A stretch of DNA of 64,000 nt from Microbacterium sp. 1.5R (GTDB lineage: Bacteria; Actinomycetota; Actinomycetes; Actinomycetales; Microbacteriaceae): NCBI RefSeq assembly GCF_001889265.1, contig NZ_CP018151.1:2604001-2668000 (forward strand), given 5' to 3'. Numbering within the stretch: position 1 is the first letter of the stretch; the number at the start of each line of letters is the position of its first letter. The notes under the pieces were generated by a model, which was not told where the DNA came from, made no database searches, and worked only from the letters and a program-made list of their open reading frames with translations. Of the stretch, positions 54,049 to 62,268 are shown piece after piece. The translations under genes and the position numbers were made by a program.

Positions 54049-55842
54049 TCAGTCCCGGTGCGCCGCGCGTCCCCGGTGCCCGGCGAGTGCGTCGGCGGCC
54101 CGGATGAGACTCAGGTGCGAGAGCGCCTGCGGAGTGTTGCCGGCCTGCCGCTGGTGTCCGACGTCGTACTCCTCCGAGAGCAGGCCGAGATCGTTCGCCA
54201 TCGCCATCACTCCGGCCATGAGGGTCTGCGCGTCGCCCGTGCGCCCGCTCGCCGCATACTGCTCGACGAGCCAGAAGCTGCAGGCGATGAAGGGATGCTC
54301 CCCTCCACCGAGTCCGTCGACGCCGGACTCGGTGCGGTAGCGCCGCACGAATCCGTTCACGAGCAGGCGACTCTCGATCTCGGCGACGGTGCGCAGCATG
54401 CGCGGATCGTCGGCGGCGCAGTACCCGACCTGCGGCAGCAGCAGCAGCGAGGCATCCACGTCGCCGGATCCGTAGTGCTGGACGAAATGGCCGCCCTCCG
54501 CATCGACACCGCGGTCGTCGATCTCGCGACGCAGGCGATCGCGCACGCCCTCCCACCGCTCGGCATCGCCGGCGAGACCATGCTCCCGCACGGCACGGAC
54601 TCCCCGGTCGAGCGCGGCCCACATCATGACCCGCGAGTGCGTGAACCACTGCGGCTCGCCCCTGATCTCCCAGATTCCGTTGTCGGGGCGATCGATCGAC
54701 ACGATCACCTGCTCGACGAGCGCGCGCTGCAAGGGCCAGGAGAAGTCCCCCTCTTCCAGACCCGCGATCCTGGCCGCCTCGAGAGCGACCAGGACCTCGC
54801 CGATCACATCACCCTGGTATTGGTCGACGGCCCCGTTGCCGATGCGCACCGGCGCTGAACCGTCATAACCGGGGAGACTGGTCAGCTCGCGCTCGAGGAG
54901 ATCGCGCTCCCCGGCGATCCCGTACATGATCTGCACCTCCCGCGGTTCCCCCGCGACGGCCCGGAGCAGCCAGCGACGCCACTGATGAGCTTCGGCGAGG
55001 AAGCCATGAGCGATCAGCGCCTCGAGCGTCAGCGCGGCATCCCGCAGCCAGACGAAGCGGTAGTCCCAGTTGCGCGAGCCGCCGAAGTCCTCGGGCAGCG
55101 AGGTCGTGGCCGCGGCGACGATGCCTCCGGTGTCCTTATTGGTGAGCGCACGCAGCACCAGCAGAGAGCGGACGACGGCGTCGCGATGCGGGCCGTCGTG
55201 GCGGATCCCGCTCGCCCATCCCTGCCACCAGGCCCGCGTCCCGGCGATCGCCTCTTCGACGTCGAGCGGCTTAGGCGCGTGCTCATATGAAAGGAACCAG
55301 CTGAGCGTGAGGTCACGGATCTCGTCGGCGCCGACCGTCACCGTCGCCCGGTGCCGATGGTCCTCGGCGTGGAATCGCACGCCGCGCACGATCACCGACT
55401 CGGGCCCGGCCGTCGCATGCAGCGCCGGGTGATCCGGAGTGCCGACCTGCCGCACCCACGGCAGCCGACGGGAGTAGTCGAAGTGCAGGCGCAGCTCGGT
55501 GTCGAACTCGACGCTGCCCGAGACGCCGACGATCCGTCGGATGACCTCGGTGCGCGTCGGCTGGATCGGCATGAACTCGTGCACCTCCGCGACGCCCTCC
55601 GCCGTCTCCCACCGGGTGACCAGGATGAAGGTGTCCGAGAGGTAGAACCGCGTCGATGTCGCCCCGGCATCACTCGGGCGCAGCGTCCAGCATCCGTGAC
55701 CGGGGTCGCCCAGGAGAGCGCCGAACACCGAGGACGAATCGAAACGCGGAAGGCACAGCCAGTCGATGCTGCCGTCTCGCGAGACGAGCGCGCCGGTGCG
55801 GCAGTCGCTGAGCAGGGCGTAGTCCTCGATCGGAGCGGGCAT
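54049..55842 (-). CDS. Glycoside hydrolase family 15 protein (trehalase/glucoamylase-like)
   Basis: 597 residues. N-terminal beta-sandwich beginning PIEDYALLSDCRTGALVSRDGSIDWLCLPRFDS, then the (alpha/alpha)6 barrel with WDYRFVWLRDAALTLEAL, GIWEIRGEPQWFTHSRVMMWAALDRG (general acid region) and the final TPQALSHLSLIRAA. This is the actinobacterial type characterised in M. tuberculosis as trehalase (Rv2402), so hydrolysis of trehalose or another alpha-glucoside is likely. ATG lies 6 bases after CAGACT. Divergent from zwf. Confidence 0.9.
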   Translation of the reverse strand: MPAPIEDYALLSDCRTGALVSRDGSIDWLCLPRFDSSSVFGALLGDPGHGCWTLRPSDAGATSTRFYLSDTFILVTRWETAEGVAEVHEFMPIQPTRTEVIRRIVGVSGSVEFDTELRLHFDYSRRLPWVRQVGTPDHPALHATAGPESVIVRGVRFHAEDHRHRATVTVGADEIRDLTLSWFLSYEHAPKPLDVEEAIAGTRAWWQGWASGIRHDGPHRDAVVRSLLVLRALTNKDTGGIVAAATTSLPEDFGGSRNWDYRFVWLRDAALTLEALIAHGFLAEAHQWRRWLLRAVAGEPREVQIMYGIAGERDLLERELTSLPGYDGSAPVRIGNGAVDQYQGDVIGEVLVALEAARIAGLEEGDFSWPLQRALVEQVIVSIDRPDNGIWEIRGEPQWFTHSRVMMWAALDRGVRAVREHGLAGDAERWEGVRDRLRREIDDRGVDAEGGHFVQHYGSGDVDASLLLLPQVGYCAADDPRMLRTVAEIESRLLVNGFVRRYRTESGVDGLGGGEHPFIACSFWLVEQYAASGRTGDAQTLMAGVMAMANDLGLLSEEYDVGHQRQAGNTPQALSHLSLIRAADALAGHRGRAAHRD

Positions 55843-55848
55843 TGACCG

Positions 55849-55854
55849 AGTCTG
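55849..55854 (-). promoter_or_regulatory. Possible -10 element of the GH15 gene, leaderless type
   Basis: CAGACT, 6 bases, then ATG at 55842. With the zwf -10 only 27 bp away, the two promoters interleave. Confidence 0.45.
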
Positions 55855-55881
55855 GCATGTTCACCCGAGGGTCGGAGCGAT

Positions 55882-55887
55882 TACGGT
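55882..55887 (+). promoter_or_regulatory. -10 element of zwf, leaderless type
   Basis: TACGGT, 6 bases, then ATG at 55894; no Shine-Dalgarno sequence. Confidence 0.55.
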
Positions 55888-55893
55888 GAGAAC

Positions 55894-57258
55894 ATGACCG
55901 ATGCGACGACGCTGGTGATCCTCGGTGCAGGCGGCGACCTCACCTCTCGGCTCCTCCTGCCCGCTCTGGGCCAGCTGCTGAAGAGAGAACCCGCGCGTTC
56001 GGTGCGGATCGTCGGCGCCGATCGCGAGGAGTGGACGGATGCCGAGCTGCGGGCCGTCGTCGACACGGCCTTCGCCTCGATGGACGCCGAGGACGCGGCA
56101 GCCCGTGTCGACGTCACCTACGCCCGCACCGACATCACGCGCGCCGACGATCTGCGTGCGCTGTTGGGCGGCCTCACCGGCCGCGTGGCCCTCTACTTCG
56201 CAGTGCCTCCGGCCGTGGCGGCGGCGTGCATCGCCGCACTCACGCCCGACATGCTGCCCGCGGGCGCGATGCTCGTGATGGAGAAGCCGTTCGGCACCGA
56301 CGAGTCGAGCGCCCGCGAGCTGAATCGCATCCTCACCGCCCTCGTGCCCGAGACCCAGGTGTTCCGCGTCGACCACTTCCTGGGTCGCTCGACCACGCTG
56401 AACCTCCTCGGCGCACGGTTCGCGAACCGCATCCTCGAACCGCTCTGGTCTGCGGAGAGCATCGAGTCCATCGACATCGTCTACGACGAAGCGCTGGCGC
56501 TCGAGGGGCGTGCGGGTTACTACGACAAGGCCGGCGCACTGGTCGACATGATCCAGAGTCATCTGCTCCAGGTGCTCGCGGTGCTCGCGATGGAAGAGCC
56601 CGCCACCCTCGACGAGGTCGACTTCCGCGCCGCGACCGGCGCGGTGCTCCGCGCGACCGCCGTGTGGGGCGACGACCCCGCCGGGTCGTCTCGCCGCGCC
56701 CGCTACACCGCGGGAGAGATCGACGGCACCGCGAAGCCCTCGTACGTCGACGAACCCGGCGTCGACCCAGGTCGGGAGACCGAGACGCTCGCCGAGGCGA
56801 CCTTCGAGGTCCGCAACGCGCGCTGGGCGGGAATCCCGTTCCGGCTCCGCTCCGGCAAGGCCCTCGGAACGCCCGCCAGAGAGATCGTCGTGCGCTTCCG
56901 TCCTGTCCGCCATCTGCCCCGCGGGCTCACCGGCACGTCCGACGGAGCGGTGCTGCGCTTCTCGCTCGGTCCCGACCGGATGTCGCTCGAGCTGAACCTG
57001 AACGCATCCGAGGACCCGCTCGAGCTGGAACGCGCGATCCTGTCCGCGGAGCTCGGCGAGGGCGCGCTCAAGGCGTACGCCGAGGTGCTGTCCGGCGTCC
57101 TCGACGGGGATCCGATGCTCGCCGTGCGGGGAGACGCCGCCGAGCAGTCGTGGCGGATCGTCGCCCCCATCCTCGAGGCGTGGCAGCGGGGCGATGTGCC
57201 GCTCGACGACTACGTCGCCGGATCCGCCGGCCCGGAGGCGTGGCCGACGCGCAGCTGA
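55894..57258 (+). CDS. Glucose-6-phosphate dehydrogenase, divergent paralogue
   Basis: 454-residue homologue of Zwf, first enzyme of the oxidative pentose phosphate route. NAD(P) fold VILGAGGDLTSRLLLPAL (usual GASGDLAKRKL), MEKPFG (129-134), active-site FRVDHFLGRS (158-166; usual RIDHYLGKE), IQSHLLQVLAVLAMEEP with the catalytic His H223, and FRLRSGKALG for substrate binding. The catalytic His, Asp and C-terminal Lys remain, but a Lys, the Tyr and the LGKE Lys are replaced. Possibly a second isozyme with altered cofactor or substrate preference. Confidence 0.85.
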   Translation: MTDATTLVILGAGGDLTSRLLLPALGQLLKREPARSVRIVGADREEWTDAELRAVVDTAFASMDAEDAAARVDVTYARTDITRADDLRALLGGLTGRVALYFAVPPAVAAACIAALTPDMLPAGAMLVMEKPFGTDESSARELNRILTALVPETQVFRVDHFLGRSTTLNLLGARFANRILEPLWSAESIESIDIVYDEALALEGRAGYYDKAGALVDMIQSHLLQVLAVLAMEEPATLDEVDFRAATGAVLRATAVWGDDPAGSSRRARYTAGEIDGTAKPSYVDEPGVDPGRETETLAEATFEVRNARWAGIPFRLRSGKALGTPAREIVVRFRPVRHLPRGLTGTSDGAVLRFSLGPDRMSLELNLNASEDPLELERAILSAELGEGALKAYAEVLSGVLDGDPMLAVRGDAAEQSWRIVAPILEAWQRGDVPLDDYVAGSAGPEAWPTRS

Positions 57259-57332
57259 GTCCCTGCCGGGGTCGAACGCCCGAGGGAACGCCCCGGGCGG
57301 CGTGTGCGGGAGGGAGAGTCGGCGACCGGGGT

Positions 57333-57338
57333 TACCCT
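57333..57338 (+). promoter_or_regulatory. -10 element of the YqaJ-like gene, leaderless type
   Basis: TACCCT, 6 bases, then GTG at 57345. Confidence 0.5.
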
Positions 57339-57344
57339 CGATAG

Positions 57345-58037
57345 GTGACCCCCGAACTCCAAGCTCGCATCGTCGCGGACTCCCGCGACCGCGTCGCCTG
57401 GATGCGGGCACGGTCCCGTGGGATCACCGCCACGGATGTCGCCGGACTCACGAGCGAGCGGTCCATCGCCCGCGCCGCCGACTCCAAGCTCGGCGGCGGG
57501 CCCCGGTTCGGAGGCAACGCCTACACCGATCACGGACGCCGCCGCGAGCCCGAGATCGCCGCCTGGGTGGCGGCGACGCACGGCATCCTCCCCTCCTCCG
57601 CCCTGTTCCGCGCCGAGGTCGAGCACCGCCATCTCGCGACTCCCGACGGTATCGCCGTCGACGCCGACGGTCGCGTGAAGCTCGCGGAGATCAAGACCAC
57701 GAACAAGGCGTTCCGCGGCATCCCCCGCACCTACCTGCGCCAGGTGTGGTGGCAGCAGCACGTGCTGGGCGCCGAGCGCACGCTCTTCGTCTGGGAGGAG
57801 CACGTCGACTTCTCCCCCATCCATGACGAACCCCGCTGCGTCTGGATCGACCGCGACGACCGCGAGATCGCGAAGCTCGTCGGCCTCGCCACAGATCTCA
57901 TCGACGAGCTCTACCGGCGCACCACCGGTCAGCAGGTGCCGACCCGCATCGCGGATGCCGCGGCGGCCGCCGCCGCCAGCCGGCGCGAGCACCTGCGCGA
58001 GCGCGATGCGTTCCGCGCTCTCGCACTCGCCGACTGA
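57345..58037 (+). CDS. YqaJ-like nuclease domain protein
   Basis: 230 residues with the restriction-like core of the YqaJ/lambda-exonuclease family: GITATDVAGL near the N terminus (family ITASDVA), DHGRRREPEIAAWVA (Glu), ATPDGIAVDADGRVKLAEIKTTNKAF (D and ExK) and QVWWQQHVLGAERTLFVWEEH. In phages and some hosts such proteins digest DNA ends for recombination. No phage gene is near, so this is a resident chromosomal copy of unknown role. C-terminal helical, Ala/Arg-rich tail. Confidence 0.8.
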   Translation: MTPELQARIVADSRDRVAWMRARSRGITATDVAGLTSERSIARAADSKLGGGPRFGGNAYTDHGRRREPEIAAWVAATHGILPSSALFRAEVEHRHLATPDGIAVDADGRVKLAEIKTTNKAFRGIPRTYLRQVWWQQHVLGAERTLFVWEEHVDFSPIHDEPRCVWIDRDDREIAKLVGLATDLIDELYRRTTGQQVPTRIADAAAAAAASRREHLRERDAFRALALAD

Positions 58038-58058
58038 GCCGGTCCGCACCGCACGAAC

Positions 58059-58565
58059 TCACGTGCAGGACGCGTTGAGCCCGAGCAGCGCGATCGACAG
58101 CTGGCGCGAGGTCCCGTCCGACACCCAGGACGTACCGGCCAGGAGGTTGGTCACCGTCAATGTCGTGGTGCTGCCGAGAAGGTTGGAGATGAGGCTGGCG
58201 AGCAGACTCTGAGTGAGGACGGCGGTGTGGGTGTAGAGGCCGCCGGCAGGACCTGTCGTGGTGATGTTCGCCGCCGGGACCACTGCTGTCGTCGCTCCCT
58301 GGGTGAGTGTGAGCCTGACCCCGCTGGCGGGGTACACCGACGTCCACACGAGCCGGACGTTCTGGAAGACGCCCAGACCGTTGTTCGCCACCGTGCAGGC
58401 GATGATCGTGGCGGGGGGAACGCGGAACGCCGTGATCGTGGCTCGACCGTACTCCGGGTCAGTGAATGCCGCGTCGGTGATCTGCGCCGGCGGCGCGAGG
58501 GCCACTCCGCAGAGCAGCGCCGCACCGGCGACTCCGGCCAGGACGCGCTGCCGCCGCACGATCAC
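58059..58565 (-). CDS. Exported protein of the SipW/TasA-like cluster
   Basis: 168 residues. Basic start MIVRRQRV, hydrophobic core (8-27) and DAAFTDPEYGRATITAF, which matches the AAWNDSEYG...TFTAG pattern of the two SipW-type substrates upstream in the operon. The remainder is a Thr/Leu-rich beta-like domain with two cysteines (57 and 167). No known domain. Its start overlaps the preceding gene's stop by 4 bp. Probably a third SipW-processed secreted protein. Confidence 0.7.
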   Translation of the reverse strand: MIVRRQRVLAGVAGAALLCGVALAPPAQITDAAFTDPEYGRATITAFRVPPATIIACTVANNGLGVFQNVRLVWTSVYPASGVRLTLTQGATTAVVPAANITTTGPAGGLYTHTAVLTQSLLASLISNLLGSTTTLTVTNLLAGTSWVSDGTSRQLSIALLGLNASCT

Positions 58566-59203
58566 GACTCGCCTCGGTGAGCTCCGGTGCTGCGGCGGCG
58601 CCGGGTCGCACTCAGCGCGGCACCACCGGCCACCAGGGCCAGCGCCCCGCCGATCGCCCAGGGAGCGAAGGTCGCACCGCCCGTCGTCGCCAGCCCGCCG
58701 TCGGGTCCGACCGTCGCGGACTCTCCGGCGCCGCGTGCATGCACGCGCACCTGGGTGCTGCCGTCGTCCGCGCCGTCCAACGCGATGACGAGCCTGAGGT
58801 GGGCCACCTCTGTGTCGGCCATCTCGACGAGCGGCACCTCGAGGCCGTCACGAGGTATCGACCAGCCGGACTCGAGTGTGGTCGCGCCTCCCCGGCATCC
58901 GCTCTCATCCCACTCCTGCGCACAGCGGAGCACGTCCATCACCAGCGCCGCACCGCCGCTCGCACTGACTCCGACCGCCACGGTCCCGGGGTCCGGTGCC
59001 TCAGCGCTCACCGTCACATCCCACTGCACGGGCTGGCCCGGCAGGAGGCTCGACGCGGCATCCCAGTCGGCGACGGAGACCAGCCGCAGCACCTGTCCCT
59101 GCACGACCTCGGTCGAGGGGGCCGCCCACGCCGGACTCACCGCGACGAGCGCTGCGCAGACGACCGCACAGGCACCCGCGATGCACGCCACCCGCCGGTT
59201 CAT
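58562..59203 (-). CDS. Surface protein with LAXTG-type sorting signal
   Basis: 213 residues. N-terminal signal peptide (5-28, ending AWA-A), an acidic beta-like domain with one disulfide-capable Cys pair, and a C-terminal sorting signal: LATTGG, hydrophobic segment WAIGGALALVAGGAAL, then RRRR. LATTG fits the LAXTG motif used by class E sortases of actinobacteria, so it is likely linked to the cell wall. Start overlaps the signal-peptidase gene stop by 4 bp. No sortase gene is in the window. Confidence 0.75.
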   Translation of the reverse strand: MNRRVACIAGACAVVCAALVAVSPAWAAPSTEVVQGQVLRLVSVADWDAASSLLPGQPVQWDVTVSAEAPDPGTVAVGVSASGGAALVMDVLRCAQEWDESGCRGGATTLESGWSIPRDGLEVPLVEMADTEVAHLRLVIALDGADDGSTQVRVHARGAGESATVGPDGGLATTGGATFAPWAIGGALALVAGGAALSATRRRRSTGAHRGES

Positions 59204-59817
59204 CGGTCGACTCCCGCCGGATCGACCTGCTCGCGACTCTCCTTCCGGGAGCGCGGCCAGAACGCCCAGACGACGAGGACCGTCGCGCCGATCGTGAGTC
59301 CGCCCAGCACGTACGGATCGCCCATCGCGACGATCACGGTCGCGAAGCCGGGGATCGAGAACAGCACGATCCGAACGGTCTGCACGGTGTACGGATACGG
59401 ATCGTCGGCCGCGTTCGCGTCTCCGCGCATCGTGATCACCCGTTCGTCCGCACTCGCACCGGGAGCGATCGAGGTGATGCGGTGCGTGACCGGCAGATCG
59501 CCTGCTCGATCGACGGTGACGACGTCGCCGACCTGCACCTCGGATGCCGGGACGCTCTGGACCACCGCCACGGAACCGGCGGGAATCGTCGGCGCCATCG
59601 ATCCCGTGCGGAACATGATGAGGGTGATGTTCGCCGTGAAGGCGACGATCACGAGCACGATGCAGATGACCCCTGCGGCGGCGGCGAGCCAGAGGAGGAC
59701 ATCGGCGAGCGCCCTCCCGAGAGTGCCTCGCGAGGACGCCGCGGCGGGTGCCGGCGACGCGGACGCATCATCGACCGTCGCCTGTTCACGCAGGCTGCGC
59801 CTCGTCGGTGCACTCAT
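59200..59817 (-). CDS. SipW-type signal peptidase I
   Basis: 205 residues. Membrane helix (about 36-62), catalytic serine S73 in FRTGSMAPTIPAGS, and DLPVTHRITSI in which His112 takes the place of the general-base lysine, the mark of ER/SipW-type peptidases; RGDANAADDP follows, and a second helix lies near the C terminus. It should process the TasA-like proteins coded just upstream. N-terminal 30 residues are Ala/Ser-rich and cytoplasmic. Confidence 0.9.
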   Translation of the reverse strand: MSAPTRRSLREQATVDDASASPAPAAASSRGTLGRALADVLLWLAAAAGVICIVLVIVAFTANITLIMFRTGSMAPTIPAGSVAVVQSVPASEVQVGDVVTVDRAGDLPVTHRITSIAPGASADERVITMRGDANAADDPYPYTVQTVRIVLFSIPGFATVIVAMGDPYVLGGLTIGATVLVVWAFWPRSRKESREQVDPAGVDR

Positions 59818-59854
59818 GTCTCCTCCTCACGTCATCCGATGCTCTGCCCGCAGG

Positions 59855-60472
59855 TCAGCTCGACACTCCGGCGATCTGCCATGTCTGGATCGCCGTCAGC
59901 CCTTGCGCGCCGTTGTCGGTCGCTGCCGGCAACGTCACTGCGAAGCAGTAGTTCACGGTCGTTCCGCCGTCGGCCGCGACCGCCTGGGTGCCGGTGCCGC
60001 CGACCGACAGCAGCGAGTTGTCGGGAACGACAGCCGTCCCGGCCGTGTAGGTCGTGCTGTTGCAGGCCGTCCCCGCGATCGCCCTCACCCCGTATCGCAG
60101 GTAGGTGCCGAGCCCTGTTCCCGCCGTCGACGTCACACTGAGCTGCAGCGTGCCGGCCACTGACGGATTCGCGGTCCGCACGCTGAACAGCGCGTACGTG
60201 GTGTTGCCGGGAGCCATGGCCGAGAACGGTGCGCTGAACGACAGCGCCGCCGGCGTGCCCACCGGGTGGCTCGAGAACGTGGCACCGTCGGTCGCCCCGA
60301 CGATGTCGAACCGCCCGGCGGTGAAGGTCGCATTGCCGTATTCGGAATCGTTCCAGGCGGCCAGGGTCATCGTCGCGCCGACGCCGAACACCAGCCCGCC
60401 CGCGAGCACAGCGCGTATCCGACGGGAGAGCAGTCGCTTCCCCTCCCGCATGCCTCTGCGGGTGTCGGCCAT
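59855..60472 (-). CDS. SipW-dependent exported protein 2 (TasA-like)
   Basis: 205 residues with a long basic head (MADTRRGMREGKRLLSRRIR), hydrophobic core and LAAWNDSEYGNATFTAGRFDI, the SipW-type processing region. The mature part is a Ser/Thr/Gly-rich beta sandwich with three cysteines, similar to the next protein. Family (alternate-type signal peptide proteins) resembles TasA/camelysin fibre proteins, but fibre formation here is inference. ATG at 60472 lies 2 bp after the upstream gene. Confidence 0.82.
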   Translation of the reverse strand: MADTRRGMREGKRLLSRRIRAVLAGGLVFGVGATMTLAAWNDSEYGNATFTAGRFDIVGATDGATFSSHPVGTPAALSFSAPFSAMAPGNTTYALFSVRTANPSVAGTLQLSVTSTAGTGLGTYLRYGVRAIAGTACNSTTYTAGTAVVPDNSLLSVGGTGTQAVAADGGTTVNYCFAVTLPAATDNGAQGLTAIQTWQIAGVSS

Positions 60473-60474
60473 GA

Positions 60475-61098
60475 TCAGTCCGCAGTCGAGGTGGCCGTGA
60501 ACTCCCAGGTCGCGGTCGCGGCGGCGCCCTGCGTGAGACCGGCGCCCGCGGTCACCGCGAAGCACAGCTGCACAGGCGTTCCCGCCGTCCCTGCCGGTGC
60601 GCCCTCGGCGAGAGGAACCGACGTGGCTCCGGTCTGAGCGCTCAATGTGGTGCCCGTCGCGACGACGGTTCCTGCCGCCGTGGCGTCGCACACGTCGCCC
60701 GCGTCGATGGCCGTCACGGTGTATGAGAGATTGGCCTCGTTGCCCCCCGTGCCCGCGGTGATCCCCGACGGCACCAGCGTGGCGCCGTTGGTGGTCGTGC
60801 TGTCGAGACGCACCCAGAACGGTGCGTAGACGACGTCGCCCGGAGACATCGACGACGCCACGGCGGGCAGCTGGAAGACGAGCGCCGCTGCAGTGTCCCC
60901 CAGATCGACGTTGTGATCGTCGTACCCGTCGGTCGCGCTCGTCGTGGATCCCTCCAGATTGAACGAGCCTGCGGTGAAGGTGCCAGTCGCGAACTCGGAG
61001 TCGTTCCATGCCGCGAGCGTCACCCCGATACCGACGCCGAGCACCAGCCCACCGGCGAGCACTGCCAGAACCTTGCGTTGAGTGTCCTTCTCAGCCAT
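60475..61098 (-). CDS. SipW-dependent exported protein 1 (TasA-like)
   Basis: 207 residues. MAEKDTQRKVLAVLAGGLVLG..., then LAAWNDSEFATGTFTAGSFNL, followed by a Thr/Ala-rich beta domain with two cysteines. First gene of the five-gene cluster. GAGGGGG precedes the ATG at 61098; the upstream extension in the longer frame lacks a sensible signal peptide. Paralogue of the next gene (shared N-terminal motif and overall design). Confidence 0.84.
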   Translation of the reverse strand: MAEKDTQRKVLAVLAGGLVLGVGIGVTLAAWNDSEFATGTFTAGSFNLEGSTTSATDGYDDHNVDLGDTAAALVFQLPAVASSMSPGDVVYAPFWVRLDSTTTNGATLVPSGITAGTGGNEANLSYTVTAIDAGDVCDATAAGTVVATGTTLSAQTGATSVPLAEGAPAGTAGTPVQLCFAVTAGAGLTQGAAATATWEFTATSTAD

Positions 61099-61258
61099 GA
61101 CATTCCCCCTCAGGAATCTCACGAGACGCAGATGGCTGGGGATGGTCGCCCTTCGCGGCCTGCATCCGGTACTCGTGTCGTTCCCGACAGCTTTGTCCAC
61201 TTCCTGCGCCTGTTCAAGGCCTTCCGCGTCACGATTGCGCATTCCGACTCACGAATCG

Positions 61259-61284
61259 CGCAGAAACGTCTATCGATTTCTGCG
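61259..61284. repeat. Inverted repeat between lysG and the SipW cluster
   Basis: CGCAGAAA and TTTCTGCG, perfect 8-bp arms around 10 bases, in the 223-bp gap. It may end the lysG transcript or serve as an operator for the SipW cluster. Confidence 0.45.
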
Positions 61285-61321
61285 ACCGATCGGATGGTTG
61301 CAGTTCGTCCAGAGCTGCAGC

Positions 61322-62197
61322 TCAGCTCGCGAGAACACGCTGCGCCTCGACGGAGACTTCGGCCGCGATGGTGTCGAGCAGCGCGGAGCGCAGGTTCCAC
61401 TGCTGCCAGTACAGCCTGACTCGCAGCGGCGGCCCGCCGAGCGGCACGAGCTCGCGCTCCTTCTGCAGGAGCGGCAGCATCCCCCATCCGAGGCCGAGCC
61501 GCACGGCGAGCGCGTAGTCGTGCGACGCGGGCACGTAGTGCCGAGGAGCCCCGTGGTGCGCGACCCCCATCCGCTCGAGCCATTCGTGCTGAAGCGTGTC
61601 TCGTCTGTCGAAGTCGACGAAGGGCGCCGCGCTCAACGCCTCTCTGGTGACACCGGAGGAGAACCAGCGATCAGCGAACGCCGGTTCTGCCATCGCGTGA
61701 TACTCCAGCACGCCGAGCGGTGCGACGGAGCACCCGGCGACCGGCGCCGCCTCACTCGTGACCGCCGCCATCACCGTGCCGGACTCGAGCAGCCGAGCCG
61801 TGAAGTTCTGGTCGTCGCGGTGCAGGTCGAAGTCGAGGTCGTGGGCTGCCGAGAGCCGTGCGAGCGGAGGCAGGAACCACGTCGCCATCGAGTCCGCGTT
61901 CACGGCGAGCGGTATGCGGGTGCGGGGCGTCTCGTCGCCCTCGAGGCCGAGTTCTGCGAGGGCATCGTGCTCGAGGAGTGCCAGCTGTCGTGCGAGCCGC
62001 ACGACAGCCTCGCCCGCCTCGGTGAGACGGGCAGGCTTGGTGCGCACGACGAGGACCCGTCCGAGCTGCTCCTCGAGCGTCTTGAGCCGCTGGCTCACGG
62101 CGGAAGGAGTCACACGCAGCACCCGCGACGCCGCGTCGAGGGTTCCCTCGTCGGCCACGGCGGCGACAGTGGCGGCAAGCTCCGGATCGATCTTCAC
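61322..62197 (-). CDS. lysG: LysR-type regulator of the amino-acid exporter (LysG/ArgP)
   Basis: 291 residues. Winged helix KIDPELAATVAAVADEGTLDAASRVLRVTPSAVSQRLKTLEEQLG, then a LysR effector domain. ArgP/LysG proteins sense lysine or arginine and turn on the divergent exporter. GTG at 62197 is chosen: it gives the family-standard (M/V)KIDPEL start and stands 7 bases after a TAGCAT -10 box, a leaderless arrangement; ATG 62206 lies inside the operator. Confidence 0.9.
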   Translation of the reverse strand: MKIDPELAATVAAVADEGTLDAASRVLRVTPSAVSQRLKTLEEQLGRVLVVRTKPARLTEAGEAVVRLARQLALLEHDALAELGLEGDETPRTRIPLAVNADSMATWFLPPLARLSAAHDLDFDLHRDDQNFTARLLESGTVMAAVTSEAAPVAGCSVAPLGVLEYHAMAEPAFADRWFSSGVTREALSAAPFVDFDRRDTLQHEWLERMGVAHHGAPRHYVPASHDYALAVRLGLGWGMLPLLQKERELVPLGGPPLRVRLYWQQWNLRSALLDTIAAEVSVEAQRVLAS

Positions 62198-62212
62198 ATT
62201 AGCCATGCTAAT
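62198..62212. promoter_or_regulatory. LysG operator and lysG -10 region
   Basis: ATTAGCCATGCTAAT, a perfect 6-3-6 palindrome containing the LysR-type T-N11-A. Its centre is at -64 from the predicted lysE start and it covers the lysG -10 box TAGCAT (62210-62205), fitting activation of lysE with self-repression. Confidence 0.75.
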
Positions 62213-62256
62213 GGCGCACAAGGAATCATCGCTGGTGCTCATGTCCGTGGCATCCG

Positions 62257-62262
62257 TACCGT
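62257..62262 (+). promoter_or_regulatory. -10 element of lysE, leaderless type
   Basis: TACCGT, 6 bases, then ATG at 62269; no Shine-Dalgarno sequence. Confidence 0.55.
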
Positions 62263-62268
62263 GGACTC

